A stretch of DNA of 64,000 bases. Source: Rhizobium sp. CFBP 8762. GTDB lineage: Bacteria > Pseudomonadota > Alphaproteobacteria > Rhizobiales > Rhizobiaceae. The position numbers and the translations under genes are program-made. Positions 45,076 through 55,075 of the stretch are shown here, piece after piece; positions within the stretch are counted from its first letter, which is position 1; each line of letters starts with the position of its first letter. The DNA lies in NCBI RefSeq assembly GCF_014841565.1, contig NZ_JACYUD010000002.1, positions 1 through 64,000 on the forward strand, in the 5' to 3' direction. The notes under the pieces are model-generated. The model did no database searches. It had not been told where the DNA came from and was given only the letters and a program-made list of their open reading frames with translations.

Positions 45076-45453
45076 ATGCCCGCCTCACCTTTAAAACCAG
45101 TTCTACGCATTGATTTTCCACTGAACGAACGGTTGGGACGTGGCAAAATGCTGCTGTTGGAGCACATCGTCAGAACCGGGTCCATTTCTGCCGCCGGTCG
45201 CGCGATGGACATGTCCTACCGTCGCGCTTGGTTGCTGGTGGATGCAATGAATCGCATGTTTTCGCAGACGGTCGTGGAATCGCAGCGGGGCGGCAAACAG
45301 GGTGGAGGCGCGGTTGTTACCGAGTTCGGTTATTTGCTGCTGGCCCGTTTTCGGGCTATGGAAGCCAACCTAGGCGCGGCACTGGCAGACGACCTGCGCT
45401 GGCTGGAAGCCCACAGGGCTGTTATAGATGATCCAGAGCAACGGTCTTTATGA
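45076..45453 (+). CDS. modE: ModE-like winged helix regulator (DNA-binding domain only)
   Basis: 125-aa protein equal to the N-terminal winged-helix part of ModE: LNERLGRGKMLLLEHIVRTGSISAAGRAMDMSYRRAWLLVDAMNRMF with GGKQGGGAVVTEFG. The molybdate-binding TOBE/Mop domains of E. coli ModE are absent. It lies tail to tail with modC, overlapping it by 32 nt. It probably controls modABC through the operator at 48001-48024; how it senses molybdate without a Mop domain is unclear. Confidence 0.82.
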   Translation: MPASPLKPVLRIDFPLNERLGRGKMLLLEHIVRTGSISAAGRAMDMSYRRAWLLVDAMNRMFSQTVVESQRGGKQGGGAVVTEFGYLLLARFRAMEANLGAALADDLRWLEAHRAVIDDPEQRSL

Positions 45454-46495
45454 TGGCAAAAACCGCTTTGCCAGAGTGCAGATCCAGCCGATCCCGTGAC
45501 AATGCCGTTACCCGTGCCAGAACTGTATCCTGACCGCATCGAACGGACAGGTTCGTCATGCCATCTAAATCGCCCCGCATATCCGTAATCGTTCCCGCAA
45601 GAACATTCAGCGCGCTCAAGCCTTCCGGTGCATGGGTCGAGATCATCACATCGCGCGCGGGGATGCGGACGCGCACGGCGCGGCCAACCATCAGCCCTGC
45701 TGATGGAACCAGAAGCGCGTCACCATGCAAGCGCACCGTTGCCAGACCATAGCGAACCTCTATACTTTCTACTAGTCCCGTCAGTACGCTGCCCAATTCG
45801 CGCCTGTCCGCTGCTGCAATCAGGCTTGGTCCGCTGAGGACGTCCGACGCTGCACCGTTGGCAATCACGGCTCCATCCTGTAGCAGCACCACCCGGTCCG
45901 CCAAGCGTGCAACTTCAGCCACCGAATGGCTGACATAGATGATCGGTATGCGTAGCTCATCGCGCATCCGTTCCAAAAACGGAAGAATTTCGGCTTTGCG
46001 CTCATCATCGAGGGCAGCCAGTGGTTCGTCCATCAAAAGCAGACGCGGTGAAGACAGCAGGGCTCGGCCGATGGCGACACGCTGTTTCTCTCCACCCGAC
46101 AGTTTCGCGGTTCGCCGTGCCAGCAGATGCCGAATGCCAAGCATTTCAACGATATGTTCCGCGTTGGAAATGCCGCGACGCTTTGCAAACCACTGTCCGT
46201 AATGCAGGTTCTGACGAACGGTGAGATGGGGGAACAGGCGCGCTTCCTGAAACACGCAGGCAAACTGACGATGGTGCGGCGCTACATATACGCCCGTGCC
46301 CGAGTCAGCCAATACCTGATCGTCGAACCGCACCGTGCCTGTGTCGGGCCTCGCCAGCCCCGCAATTAGGCGCAGCACCGAGCTTTTGCCGGACCCCGAG
46401 CGGCCGAACAGGGCTGTAACGCCCCGGTTCGTATCAAAGGCAACGTTCAAGTGAAATGTGCCGAGTGTCTGGGTGACTTTGACTGACAACATCAC
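45422..46495 (-). CDS. modC: Molybdate ABC transporter ATP-binding protein ModC
   Basis: 357-aa ATPase of the molybdate importer. Walker A FGRSGSGKSS, signature LSGGEKQRVAIGRALL, Walker B LLLMDEPLAALD and switch His in YVSHSVAEV. A C-terminal TOBE/Mop-like domain (about 290-350, with LSALNVLAGTITDM) is present and can bind oxyanion. It overlaps modB by 4 nt and the convergent regulator gene by 32 nt. Confidence 0.93.
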   Translation of the reverse strand: MMLSVKVTQTLGTFHLNVAFDTNRGVTALFGRSGSGKSSVLRLIAGLARPDTGTVRFDDQVLADSGTGVYVAPHHRQFACVFQEARLFPHLTVRQNLHYGQWFAKRRGISNAEHIVEMLGIRHLLARRTAKLSGGEKQRVAIGRALLSSPRLLLMDEPLAALDDERKAEILPFLERMRDELRIPIIYVSHSVAEVARLADRVVLLQDGAVIANGAASDVLSGPSLIAAADRRELGSVLTGLVESIEVRYGLATVRLHGDALLVPSAGLMVGRAVRVRIPARDVMISTHAPEGLSALNVLAGTITDMRGDLDGMTNLSVRCGQDTVLARVTALSRDRLDLHSGKAVFAIIKTVALDHL

Positions 46496-47193
46496 GACGC
46501 ATGTACCCGTTTGGCAATTTTCTGCGCCAGAAACTCAGACGCTAGCAGAGCGGCAAATGAAATGAGAATGGCCACGATCGTCAGCCGCATCGCGCCGACA
46601 TCCCCGCCGGGAACCTGCGTAAACGTATAGATTGCGGCAGACAAGGTCTGTGTCTCGCCGGGAATGTTGGACACGAATGTGATCGTGGCACCAAACTCCC
46701 CCATGGCCTTCGCGAAGGCCAGTATCGCACCCGCTATAACCCCCGGCAGAATAAGCGGCAGGGTTACTGTCAGAAAGATCCAGAATGGTGATGCACCCAG
46801 TGTCCCCGCCGCCTCCTCTAGTTTGCGGTCAACAGCCTCAATAGAAAGACGGATGGAGCGGACCATCAAAGGGAAACCCATGACGGCACAGGCAAGTGCG
46901 GCTCCAGTCCAACGAAACGACAGGACGATACCGAAGGTTTCTGCCAGAAAGCTGCCGACCGGCCCGCGTCTCCCAAACGTGATAAGCAACAGGAAGCCTG
47001 TTACCACCGGCGGCAGAATCAAGGGCAAATGGACAAGCCCGTTCAGGATGGACTTGCCCCAGAAGCGGCCACGCGCCAGCGCCAGCGCGATTGCGATGCC
47101 GAAAGGCAAGCTTGCCACCATGGCAATGAACGAGACACGTAAACTCAGCCGAATGGCCGTCCACTCAGCCTCGCTCAATACCAACCAATCCAC
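46492..47193 (-). CDS. modB: Molybdate ABC transporter permease ModB
   Basis: 233-aa inner-membrane permease with about five to six segments. The opening LSEAEWTAIRLSLRVSF, PLILPPVVTGFLLL and the coupling loop EEAAGTLGASPFWIFLTVTLPL are typical of ModB. The start is GTG 47193. It lies 13 nt after modA and overlaps modC by 4 nt. Confidence 0.93.
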   Translation of the reverse strand: MDWLVLSEAEWTAIRLSLRVSFIAMVASLPFGIAIALALARGRFWGKSILNGLVHLPLILPPVVTGFLLLITFGRRGPVGSFLAETFGIVLSFRWTGAALACAVMGFPLMVRSIRLSIEAVDRKLEEAAGTLGASPFWIFLTVTLPLILPGVIAGAILAFAKAMGEFGATITFVSNIPGETQTLSAAIYTFTQVPGGDVGAMRLTIVAILISFAALLASEFLAQKIAKRVHAS

Positions 47194-47206
47194 GCGTGCG
47201 ATGCCC

Positions 47207-47983
47207 CTACTTGAGAACTGTAAAACCTTGTTTTTCGAACAGCGGCGCTGCCTTTTCGGACTTCAAAAACTCAAGGTAACTGGCTGCTTGCGATGTCGAA
47301 GAATCCTTGAGGACGGCAATGGGATAAATGATAGGAGGGTGGCTGTCTTCAGGAAAAGTGCCGACGATGGTTACGCCCGTATCGGCGGCTGCATCGGTCT
47401 GGTAGACAATACCATAGGGCGCCTCCCCCCGTGATACCAGTGCCAAAGCCGCTCGAACGCTTTCCGCGCCGGCAACCTTGCCTTCAACCGAAGCCCAAAC
47501 CCCAAGCGATTCCAGTGCAGCCTTGCCATATTTGCCCGCAGGCACGGAATCAACAGCGCCCATGGCAAGCTTGCCATCCCCGATTAAACCGGCGAGATCG
47601 AAACCCTTCTTGATATCAACCGCTTTGGCAGCGTCCTTCGGCGCAATCAGCACAATGCGATTTCCGAGCAGGTTGGAGCGGGTTTCCGGCTTGATGAGAT
47701 TTTTCTCGCCAAGGTAATCCATCCACGCAAGATCGGCCGAGATGAAAACATCGGCGGGTGCACCTGCTTCAATCTGTTTGGCGAGTGCCGAACTGGCCGC
47801 GTAGGATACTGTTGTTTCGGTCTTCGTTTCCTCGGTCCATGCCGTGTTTGCTGCGTCCAGCGCATTCTTCAGACTGGCAGCGGCAAATACGGTCACCTTC
47901 TCCTGCGCTGATGCTGGCATGGCCAAGGCACTGGCGGCAAGGCATACGGCGATGGCAATACGTTTCGTCCAATCTCTCATCAT
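47207..47983 (-). CDS. modA: Molybdate-binding periplasmic protein ModA
   Basis: 258-aa periplasmic binding protein. After a signal peptide ending in PASA-Q, the molybdate-binding fold shows VTVFAAASLKNALD, YAASSALAKQIEAGAPADVFISAD and VDSVPAGKYGKAAL, which hold the oxyanion-contacting serines and the Val-Pro-Ala-Gly loop. Two adjacent ATG codons are possible starts (47983, 47980), with GAGGG upstream. Transcription is probably shut by a ModE-type repressor at the operator 18 nt upstream. Confidence 0.93.
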   Translation of the reverse strand: MMRDWTKRIAIAVCLAASALAMPASAQEKVTVFAAASLKNALDAANTAWTEETKTETTVSYAASSALAKQIEAGAPADVFISADLAWMDYLGEKNLIKPETRSNLLGNRIVLIAPKDAAKAVDIKKGFDLAGLIGDGKLAMGAVDSVPAGKYGKAALESLGVWASVEGKVAGAESVRAALALVSRGEAPYGIVYQTDAAADTGVTIVGTFPEDSHPPIIYPIAVLKDSSTSQAASYLEFLKSEKAAPLFEKQGFTVLK

Positions 47984-48000
47984 ACTTTACCCTCTCGTAG

Positions 48001-48024
48001 CGTCATATTTTTGAGAATATAACG
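48001..48024 (-). promoter_or_regulatory. ModE-type operator (Mo-box) upstream of modA
   Basis: CGTCATATT (48001-48009), a 6-nt centre and AATATAACG (48016-48024) form an inverted repeat with eight of nine positions matching. It fits the known Mo-box half-site CGTTATAT/ATATAACG. It ends 18 nt before the modA start codon, so a bound repressor would cover the promoter. Confidence 0.82.
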
Positions 48025-48074
48025 GTCAATACGATTCTGGCGATTGCTAAATCAGTCATTTTTTGAATTTATTT

Positions 48075-49121
48075 TTACGCGCGTCGCTCGCCTGGCAGAA
48101 CGGTGTTGGCAAGGGACGCCATCAGCAGCGCAATGCCCCCGCCCAACATGGTGGCCAGCAGCCGGTAAAAGGCGGTTTCCAACTCCGGATCATGGTTGAG
48201 CGCTAACAGCAGAACCACGGTTGCGGTAATCGAAATTGTAAACGCAACATACTGGCTTTTTTGCAAGGCGAACGACAGCCATGTCGAGACCATCAGGCAG
48301 GCCAGCAACACGGCACTTGACGTGATGAAAAATCCAGCCAGCCCTGCCACCGCACCGCCGATGACCGTGCCGGACAGACGCATGACACCCCGGCTGCGCG
48401 TATCCTGCAGTTTCGGTTTCAGCACGATCAGCGCCGTCATGGGCGCCCAGTACCCATGCGGCATTTGCAGCCAATGCACCAGAAGTGTGGTGATGCCCAC
48501 GGCAAGCGATGCCCGCACTGCGTGGCGCGCCGTTGGCAGCCGCCCTCCCCGCGCCAGATGAAGCCCTCTTCGAACACGCACAACGCTATGATGCGCGGTG
48601 GCTTTGAGCTGTGCTCCGCCAAGCCGCCAGCACAGCATGATCAAACCGGCCTGCAACAAGCCGCCGACAAGCGTCAGGGCGCCCCGTTCGACTGCTCCCG
48701 AAACGGTGGCGGGATAACTGCCCGCGACAAACAGCGCAATGGCGCATTGCAGCAGGATCCACCAGGCGCCGAGTTCAATGGCCGCAAAGACGGCGCACAG
48801 TGCCGCCCACACGATGGACGCGATGAGGAACACCGTGAACTCATGGCCGGAAAGTGAGCCAACAAATGCCGAAAATGCCATGCCGAACGCTGCCGCCAGC
48901 ATAGGCGCGGGCCGCCACCGAGAAAATGTCTGCGCCGCACCAAACCCGACGGCGAGCGCGCCGCCGGTGGCAATCGTCGCCTCTGGAAGGAAATCGAAGG
49001 TCAAACCCGCAAGCAACAGGCCACCGATAACGGGCAGTCCCAGCAGAGCCAGAGCGCCGCGGAAATTGACAAGCCCAAATCGTGTGGCCAGTGAGTTGGT
49101 CGCGTCAAAAACTACAGTCAT
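48075..49121 (-). CDS. FUSC family membrane protein
   Basis: 348-aa inner-membrane protein of the FUSC (fusaric acid resistance/YccS-like) type, with two groups of membrane segments split by a basic stretch (HHSVVRVRRGLHLARGGR). The second group holds the family motif region HGYWAPMTALIVLKP. Relatives export aromatic acids or are of unknown function. It stands alone between the mod operon and putA. Confidence 0.8.
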   Translation of the reverse strand: MTVVFDATNSLATRFGLVNFRGALALLGLPVIGGLLLAGLTFDFLPEATIATGGALAVGFGAAQTFSRWRPAPMLAAAFGMAFSAFVGSLSGHEFTVFLIASIVWAALCAVFAAIELGAWWILLQCAIALFVAGSYPATVSGAVERGALTLVGGLLQAGLIMLCWRLGGAQLKATAHHSVVRVRRGLHLARGGRLPTARHAVRASLAVGITTLLVHWLQMPHGYWAPMTALIVLKPKLQDTRSRGVMRLSGTVIGGAVAGLAGFFITSSAVLLACLMVSTWLSFALQKSQYVAFTISITATVVLLLALNHDPELETAFYRLLATMLGGGIALLMASLANTVLPGERRA

Positions 49122-49299
49122 TCATCAGCCTGCCGGAGCGCTCTAGATTTGACCTCTGGAAATTACGGCAGACGCTACCCTCAACGTCTACAGGCTGGCA
49201 AGAGCGCATCCGGGCCGACTGTATAATTCCAAATGCCACAGCGCCCCGCGTTATGTTCGACGCGCGGCGCTATGGCGATCACTGATCCGTATTTTGGGC

Positions 49300-52200
49300 T
49301 TACCCAATTGCCATCAGGCTAGCATTGCCGCCCGCAGCAGCGGTGTTGATGGATGTTGAGACTTCTTCCAGCAACCAGTTCAGGCAATAGGCATCGCCGC
49401 CGCCCGTAATCGCCGCAGTCGTTGCAGCCTGCACCAGAACCAGCGGGCCGGGTAGGCCGGCGATCTTCTGGTTGACAGTTCGCACGCGCTCCGCGTCGCC
49501 TTCAATCAACGCTGCAGCATACGGGGCATTCCTCTGCCATTCTTTGGTGAATGCAATGCGCGCAACCACACTCTGCGGCAATGTTTTCAACAGTTGCTCG
49601 AACTCTGGGTTATGGTCGATGACGGCGGTGTTCCCGGTCGCCAGCACGGCGGACAATTGGCGGATCAGGCCCGCTTGCGTCTGCGGCACCAGCAACACCT
49701 GACCACGGGCATGCAGAGCATAGAGATTGCGTTCACCCACTGGACCCGGCAGCTCGGTCATAAGTCCGAGTGCCGAGGTACTTGCTGTCTCTCGCGCGTC
49801 TTCCGCAGCTGCCGCGTTTCCGTTTTCATCCAGCCAGCGGGCATAATCCAGCACCGCCGGGTCCAGATGAATGGAACTGTGTTGCGGCGGAACGGGTGGG
49901 GTGGATACCAGCCGACCGAGATAAAGCGGCCCGCCAGCCTTCGGCCCCGTACCCGAAAGTCCCCGGCCGCCAAACGGCTGGACCCCAACAATAGCACCGA
50001 TAACGTTGCGGTTAACGTACAGATTGCCAGCCTTGATACGGGATGTGACATGCGCAATCGTCTCATCCAGTCGCGTATGCAGGCCAAAGGTCAGCCCATA
50101 CCCCGTGGCGTTGATATCGTCGATCAAGCGATCCAGATCGTTTCGCGCATAGCGCAGAACATGCAGCACGGGTCCGAAAACCTCGCGCTTCAAATCGGAC
50201 AATTGCTTGAGTTCGATGATAGTCGGGGAAACGAACGTGCCTTTTGCGGACTCAGCGGGCAACGCAATCTGTTCGACCTTGGCACCGATACCGCGCATCG
50301 CTTCGATATGCGCTTCAATCGTTTCCTTGGCCTCGGCGGTGATGACGGGCCCGATATCCACGGACAGGCGATCTGTGCGACCAATGTTAAACTCGTGCAA
50401 CGCACCTTTCAACATCGTCAGCACGCGGTCCGCCACATCGCTTTGCAGGCAGAGAACGCGCAGCGCCGAGCAGCGTTGTCCCGCGCTGTCGAACGCGGAC
50501 GCAATCACATCGGCAACCACCTGCTCCGCCAGAGCGGACGAATCCACGATCATAGCGTTTTGACCACCGGTTTCCGCAATCAGAGGAATTGGTTGGCCAC
50601 TGGCAGAGATGCGTTGCGCCAGCTGCGCCTGAATGAGACGAGCCACATCCGTTGACCCGGTAAACATCACACCAGCCGTCTGGGGAGCCGCAACAAGTGC
50701 TGCGCCGATGCGCCCATCACCGGGAATGAACTGAAGGGCTTCCGTCGGAACACCCGCCTCGTGCAAGATGCGCACGCCTTCGGCTGCAATAAGTGGTGTT
50801 TCTTCAGCTGGCTTCGCTAGAACCGGATTACCGGCAACCAAAGCGGCGGAAATTTGCCCAATGAAAATCGCAAGAGGGAAATTCCACGGACTAATGCATA
50901 TAATTGGCCCCAAGGGACGATGTGCCGGACCTAGCGTCCTGCTTGCCTGTTCCGCATAATAGCGCAGGAAGTCGATCGCCTCGCGCACCTCGGCAATGGC
51001 GTTGGGTGCGGATTTGCCAGCCTCGCGCATAATCAAGCCCAACAGGGTCGGCATACGATCCTGCATCAGGTCTGCTGCCTTCAACAGCACAGCAGCGCGC
51101 TCGGCGGGCGCGATTACCGCCCACGCCGACGCCGTCTCAGCGGCCTTCGCAACAGCGTTTGCCGCGTCCGCAGCCGATGCTTCCGTAACCAACCCAACGT
51201 GATCAGTGTGATCTGCCGGGTTCAGCACAGGGCGGGCGTCTGGTGTGGACTCGCTACCGACGATCTGTGGTTCGGCCTTCCAGTCGATCGTCACAGAAGC
51301 CGACAGTGCATCCGAAAGACCATTCAACGTTCTCTCGTTGGAGAGATCCAGCCCCGCAGCATTCTTGCGACCCTGCCCATAAAGGTTAGCCGGTGCCAGA
51401 ATCTGGTCATGCGGATGCCCGACAACCGGCTGTGAGGCCACGATTTCGACGGGATCGGCAATCAGGTCTTCGACCGAAACCTTCGGGTCTGCGATCCGGT
51501 TAACGAACGAAGAGTTCGCACCGTTTTCTAGAAGACGGCGAACGAGGTAGGCCAGCAGTGTCTCATGGGTACCGACAGGCGCATAAATGCGGCACGGGCG
51601 GTTCAGATTGCTGGTGCCCACGACCTCGTCATACAGCGGTTCTCCCATGCCATGAAGGCACTGGAATTCATACTTGCCAATCTCAAATTCCGGCCCGGCC
51701 AGTTCGTAGATGGTCGCAAGCGTCTGGGCGTTGTGCGTTGCAAATTGTGGAAAGATCACATCGGTTGCGCCAAGCAGCTTTTTTGCGCAGGCGATGTAGG
51801 ACACATCCGTATGGATTTTCCGGGTAAAAACGGGAAACCCTTCCAGACCATCGACCTGCGCGCGCTTGATTTCCGCATCCCAATAGGCGCCCTTCACCAA
51901 CCGCACCATCATTCGGTGCCCCGAGCGGCGTGCAAGATCAATAATGAAGTCCAGAACAAAGGGGCAGCGCTTGCCGTAAGCCTGCACGACGAAACCAAGA
52001 CCGTTCCAGCCCGAGAGCGCCTCGTCCAACCGCAAGGCTTCCAGCAGATCCAGCGAAATTTCAAGCCGATCCGCCTCTTCGGCATCGATGTTCAGGCCCA
52101 TATCGTAGGATTTCGCAATCACCGCCAGCGCTTTGACCAGCGGCAGCAACTCGCCCATGACCCGGGCTGATTGCGAACGGGAATAGCGCGGATGCAGGGC

Positions 52201-53007
52201 CGACAGCTTGATTGAAATGCCCGGTCCCTTGTAAATTCCGCGCCCATCCGAGGCTTTGCCGATGGCATGGATCGCGTTTTCGTAGTCCTTGTAGTAACGG
52301 GCAGCGTCGGCTGCAGTCGTAGCCGCTTCGCCCAGCATATCATAGGAATAGCCGAAGCCGCGCGCTTCCAGCGCCCGGGCGCGATTCAGAGCTTCTTCGA
52401 TCGTTTCACCGGTTACGAACTGCTCACCCATCATCCGCATGGCCATATCCACGCCGCGCCGGATAACCGGTTCGCCGCAGCGTGCTATCAACCGCGTCAA
52501 CGCCGCCGACAGGCCGCGATCATTGACTGTACCTGTCAACTTGCCCGTAACAACCAGACCCCACGTGGCCGCGTTCACGAACAAAGACCGACCGCCGCCA
52601 ACGTGCGAACGCCAATCACCATCGGCAATCTTGTCGCGGATCAGCGCATCGCGCGTGGCTGTATCGGGAATGCGCAAAAGAGCCTCGGCAAGGCACATAA
52701 GCGCCACACCTTCCTGACTGGACAGCGAGTATTCGTGGACGAGCCCTTCAACGCCGGAGCCCTTGTGCTTGGCACGAAGGGCCAGAATCAACTTGCGTGC
52801 GGTATCCTTGGCTCGTTTACGCACATCTTCGGGCAGTGTGGCTTGCGCGACCAGCGCAGATACGCACTCTTCCTCTGCGCGCCGGTAGGCCAACGTGATG
52901 GACCGCCGAAGCGGGGTGGCAGGTGAAACCGGTGGTGCGAACGCGGAGAAGACCGTTTCATCAACAGTTTCGGATGTCTTAAGCGCAGAGGACGAAGCGT
53001 TGGCCAT
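49300..53007 (-). CDS. putA: Bifunctional proline dehydrogenase / P5C dehydrogenase PutA
   Basis: 1235-aa enzyme oxidising proline to glutamate in two steps. The proline dehydrogenase barrel (about 190-510) shows ISIKLSALHPRYSRSQ, VRLVKGAYWDAEIKRAQ and the FATHNAQTLA segment; the aldehyde dehydrogenase domain (about 570-1040) shows PWNFPLAIFIGQ, ETGGQNAM and catalytic Cys846 (GQRCSALR), then a C-terminal extension. There is no N-terminal ribbon-helix-helix, so it does not repress its own gene; the divergent PutR does that job in relatives. Confidence 0.95.
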   Translation of the reverse strand: MANASSSALKTSETVDETVFSAFAPPVSPATPLRRSITLAYRRAEEECVSALVAQATLPEDVRKRAKDTARKLILALRAKHKGSGVEGLVHEYSLSSQEGVALMCLAEALLRIPDTATRDALIRDKIADGDWRSHVGGGRSLFVNAATWGLVVTGKLTGTVNDRGLSAALTRLIARCGEPVIRRGVDMAMRMMGEQFVTGETIEEALNRARALEARGFGYSYDMLGEAATTAADAARYYKDYENAIHAIGKASDGRGIYKGPGISIKLSALHPRYSRSQSARVMGELLPLVKALAVIAKSYDMGLNIDAEEADRLEISLDLLEALRLDEALSGWNGLGFVVQAYGKRCPFVLDFIIDLARRSGHRMMVRLVKGAYWDAEIKRAQVDGLEGFPVFTRKIHTDVSYIACAKKLLGATDVIFPQFATHNAQTLATIYELAGPEFEIGKYEFQCLHGMGEPLYDEVVGTSNLNRPCRIYAPVGTHETLLAYLVRRLLENGANSSFVNRIADPKVSVEDLIADPVEIVASQPVVGHPHDQILAPANLYGQGRKNAAGLDLSNERTLNGLSDALSASVTIDWKAEPQIVGSESTPDARPVLNPADHTDHVGLVTEASAADAANAVAKAAETASAWAVIAPAERAAVLLKAADLMQDRMPTLLGLIMREAGKSAPNAIAEVREAIDFLRYYAEQASRTLGPAHRPLGPIICISPWNFPLAIFIGQISAALVAGNPVLAKPAEETPLIAAEGVRILHEAGVPTEALQFIPGDGRIGAALVAAPQTAGVMFTGSTDVARLIQAQLAQRISASGQPIPLIAETGGQNAMIVDSSALAEQVVADVIASAFDSAGQRCSALRVLCLQSDVADRVLTMLKGALHEFNIGRTDRLSVDIGPVITAEAKETIEAHIEAMRGIGAKVEQIALPAESAKGTFVSPTIIELKQLSDLKREVFGPVLHVLRYARNDLDRLIDDINATGYGLTFGLHTRLDETIAHVTSRIKAGNLYVNRNVIGAIVGVQPFGGRGLSGTGPKAGGPLYLGRLVSTPPVPPQHSSIHLDPAVLDYARWLDENGNAAAAEDARETASTSALGLMTELPGPVGERNLYALHARGQVLLVPQTQAGLIRQLSAVLATGNTAVIDHNPEFEQLLKTLPQSVVARIAFTKEWQRNAPYAAALIEGDAERVRTVNQKIAGLPGPLVLVQAATTAAITGGGDAYCLNWLLEEVSTSINTAAAGGNASLMAIG

Positions 53008-53130
53008 CAGTAATGCTTTCCAAGAGAGAGGTTACGCTGTTATAGCACGTTGACCGAAACCAATCAGACCTCAATCTGTTCACAGATACGATTTAATCAC
53101 CAAATATAAGGCGTAAAGCAGGAATAATGG

Positions 53131-53601
53131 ATGGCAAAAACCGGTTTTCCGAGTGAAATGGACGCCTTTGACCAGCGGATTATCGAGGCGCTTCTGGAAG
53201 ATGGGCGCATGTCGATCACCGACCTGTCGAAGCGGGTGGGTCTTTCCAAGACCCCATGTCAGGTTCGTTTGAAGCGTCTGCTGGACGAAGGCTTCATTAC
53301 CGGCTTTCGCGCGACACTTAATCCGCAGAAACTGGGCCTCGACCACATTGCGTTCGCCGAGGTCAAATTGTCGGACACGCGCGAAAAGGCACTGACCGAT
53401 TTCAACACGGCGGTGCGCAAGATTCGCGAGGTAGAAGAGTGCCACATGATAGCCGGTTCGTTCGATTATCTGCTCAAAGTGCGCACCGCTGATATCCGTC
53501 GCTATCGGTTGGTTCTGGGCGAGCGTATCTCCAGCCTGCCCCATGTCTCCAATACATCCACTTATGTTGTCATGCAGTCGGTCAAGGATAACGGTCTGTA
53601 A
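53131..53601 (+). CDS. putR: Lrp/AsnC family activator PutR
   Basis: 156-aa regulator with an N-terminal helix-turn-helix (DQRIIEALLEDGRMSITDLSKRVGLSKTPCQVRLKRLLDEGFI) and a C-terminal ligand-binding RAM domain (VEECHMIAGSFDYLLKVRTADI). Placed divergently from putA with a 123-nt spacer, the usual layout in alphaproteobacteria where PutR activates putA in response to proline. Confidence 0.9.
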   Translation: MAKTGFPSEMDAFDQRIIEALLEDGRMSITDLSKRVGLSKTPCQVRLKRLLDEGFITGFRATLNPQKLGLDHIAFAEVKLSDTREKALTDFNTAVRKIREVEECHMIAGSFDYLLKVRTADIRRYRLVLGERISSLPHVSNTSTYVVMQSVKDNGL

Positions 53602-53715
53602 CTGATACTTTGTGGGGCTTTCGCACCGGGTGCGAATATGGCACTAGGGGGTACCAATTCCCGTCGCTCTGTCGCTTCACGCGACTCTGTTGCGAAAAAA
53701 CGAGCCATAGCAGAC

Positions 53716-54951
53716 ATGACAAGATCTTCATCCGAGGGTGCGACTGCACCCGTCTCCGCGCCTGCACCTGCACGCGCGTCCAGTAAGCTCATTCTGGGTA
53801 TCTGTCTTGTTCTGATCGCGTTTAATCTGCGGCCTCTGTTTTCCAGCGCATCAGCTTTGCTGCCGGAGATACGGTCCACGCTGGGCCTTACAAGCTTTGC
53901 AGCCAGCCTGCTGACGACATTACCAGTCGTGTGTCTCGGCCTGTTTTCACCGCTTGCGCCGAAACTCTCGCAACGGCTTGGAACGGAGCGGACGCTGTTG
54001 TTTGTGTTGCTGCTGCTTGCGCTCGGTACGGCTCTGCGCGGCTTGGGCTCCGTACCACTGTTGTTTCTTGGCACTGCCCTGGCGGGCGCCTGCATTGCCA
54101 CGGGCAATGTGCTGCTGCCCGGACTGGTCAAGCGGGACTTTCCTGAAAGAACTGCCCTGCTCACCGGCTTCTACACTATGGCGCTGTGTGCAGGCGCGGC
54201 CAGCGCCGCGGGCTTGACTTTGCCTATCGAGCATATGCTTTCAGGTTCGCTGAATGGTGCACTGGCGATATGGGCCTTGCCGGCCTGCCTTGTCGCTGCA
54301 CTATGGTTTCCGCAGGCTTTGCAAGCCCACGGTCATGCCCGCCGTGCCAGTTACCGCGTGGACGGGATTTGGCGAGATCCGCTGGCTTGGAAAGTGACGT
54401 TTTTCATGGGCTTGCAGTCGGCTCTGGCCTATTGCGTCTTCGGTTGGCTGGTTCCTATCTTGCGCGAACGCGGGCTGGAGGGGGTAACAGCCGGCGCAAT
54501 TGTGTCCGTATCGGTTATGGTTCAGGCCGCAGCCTGCCTGATTGTGCCGCAGATTTCTGCGCGTGCCAAAGACCAGCGCCTTGTCAATGTCCTTCTGGTC
54601 GCGATAGCAGTCATTGCGCTGCTTGGTCTGCTGTTTGCACCGTTGTCAACCGTTTGGGTCTGGGCAGTGTTGCAGGGGATCGGTCAAGGCGGCTTAATTG
54701 CCATGGCCATGACGGTCATCGTTCTGCGTTCACCCGATGCCCATGTCGCCGCGCATTTGTCCAGCATGGCGCAGTGCGTCGGTTACCTTCTGGCAGCTGT
54801 CGGCCCGCTGGTTGTCGGGCTGCTTCGGGGCTGGACCGGTAGTTTCAACGCCAGTGCAGTTCTGTTCATTCTGGTTGGTCTTGGTGCCGCTTTCAATGGC
54901 TGGGGCGCTGGCCGAGCGGGACATGTTGGCGTTCGAAGCGTCCGCGTCTGA
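53716..54951 (+). CDS. CynX/NimT family MFS transporter
   Basis: 411-aa carrier with about 12 membrane segments, similar to CynX/NimT. Landmarks are FNLRPLFSSASALLPEIRSTLGLT and LFSPLAPKLSQRLGTERTLL in the first half. Substrates of relatives include cyanate and nitroimidazoles, but assignment is loose. The open frame starts at 53638; ATG 53716 is preferred since the extension is basic and unlike a membrane-protein start. It is not near cyanase. Confidence 0.8.
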   Translation: MTRSSSEGATAPVSAPAPARASSKLILGICLVLIAFNLRPLFSSASALLPEIRSTLGLTSFAASLLTTLPVVCLGLFSPLAPKLSQRLGTERTLLFVLLLLALGTALRGLGSVPLLFLGTALAGACIATGNVLLPGLVKRDFPERTALLTGFYTMALCAGAASAAGLTLPIEHMLSGSLNGALAIWALPACLVAALWFPQALQAHGHARRASYRVDGIWRDPLAWKVTFFMGLQSALAYCVFGWLVPILRERGLEGVTAGAIVSVSVMVQAAACLIVPQISARAKDQRLVNVLLVAIAVIALLGLLFAPLSTVWVWAVLQGIGQGGLIAMAMTVIVLRSPDAHVAAHLSSMAQCVGYLLAAVGPLVVGLLRGWTGSFNASAVLFILVGLGAAFNGWGAGRAGHVGVRSVRV

Positions 54952-55075
54952 ATTGTTCATCAGAAAACTATAATATAACGAGTATAGGTGCGTTTTACCC
55001 TCTTGACGTTTAGCGCCGGAAGGCGTTTGTTTGGCGCGGTTGCTGATCATGGCAGGCTGACGGGAGGGGGTTTCC

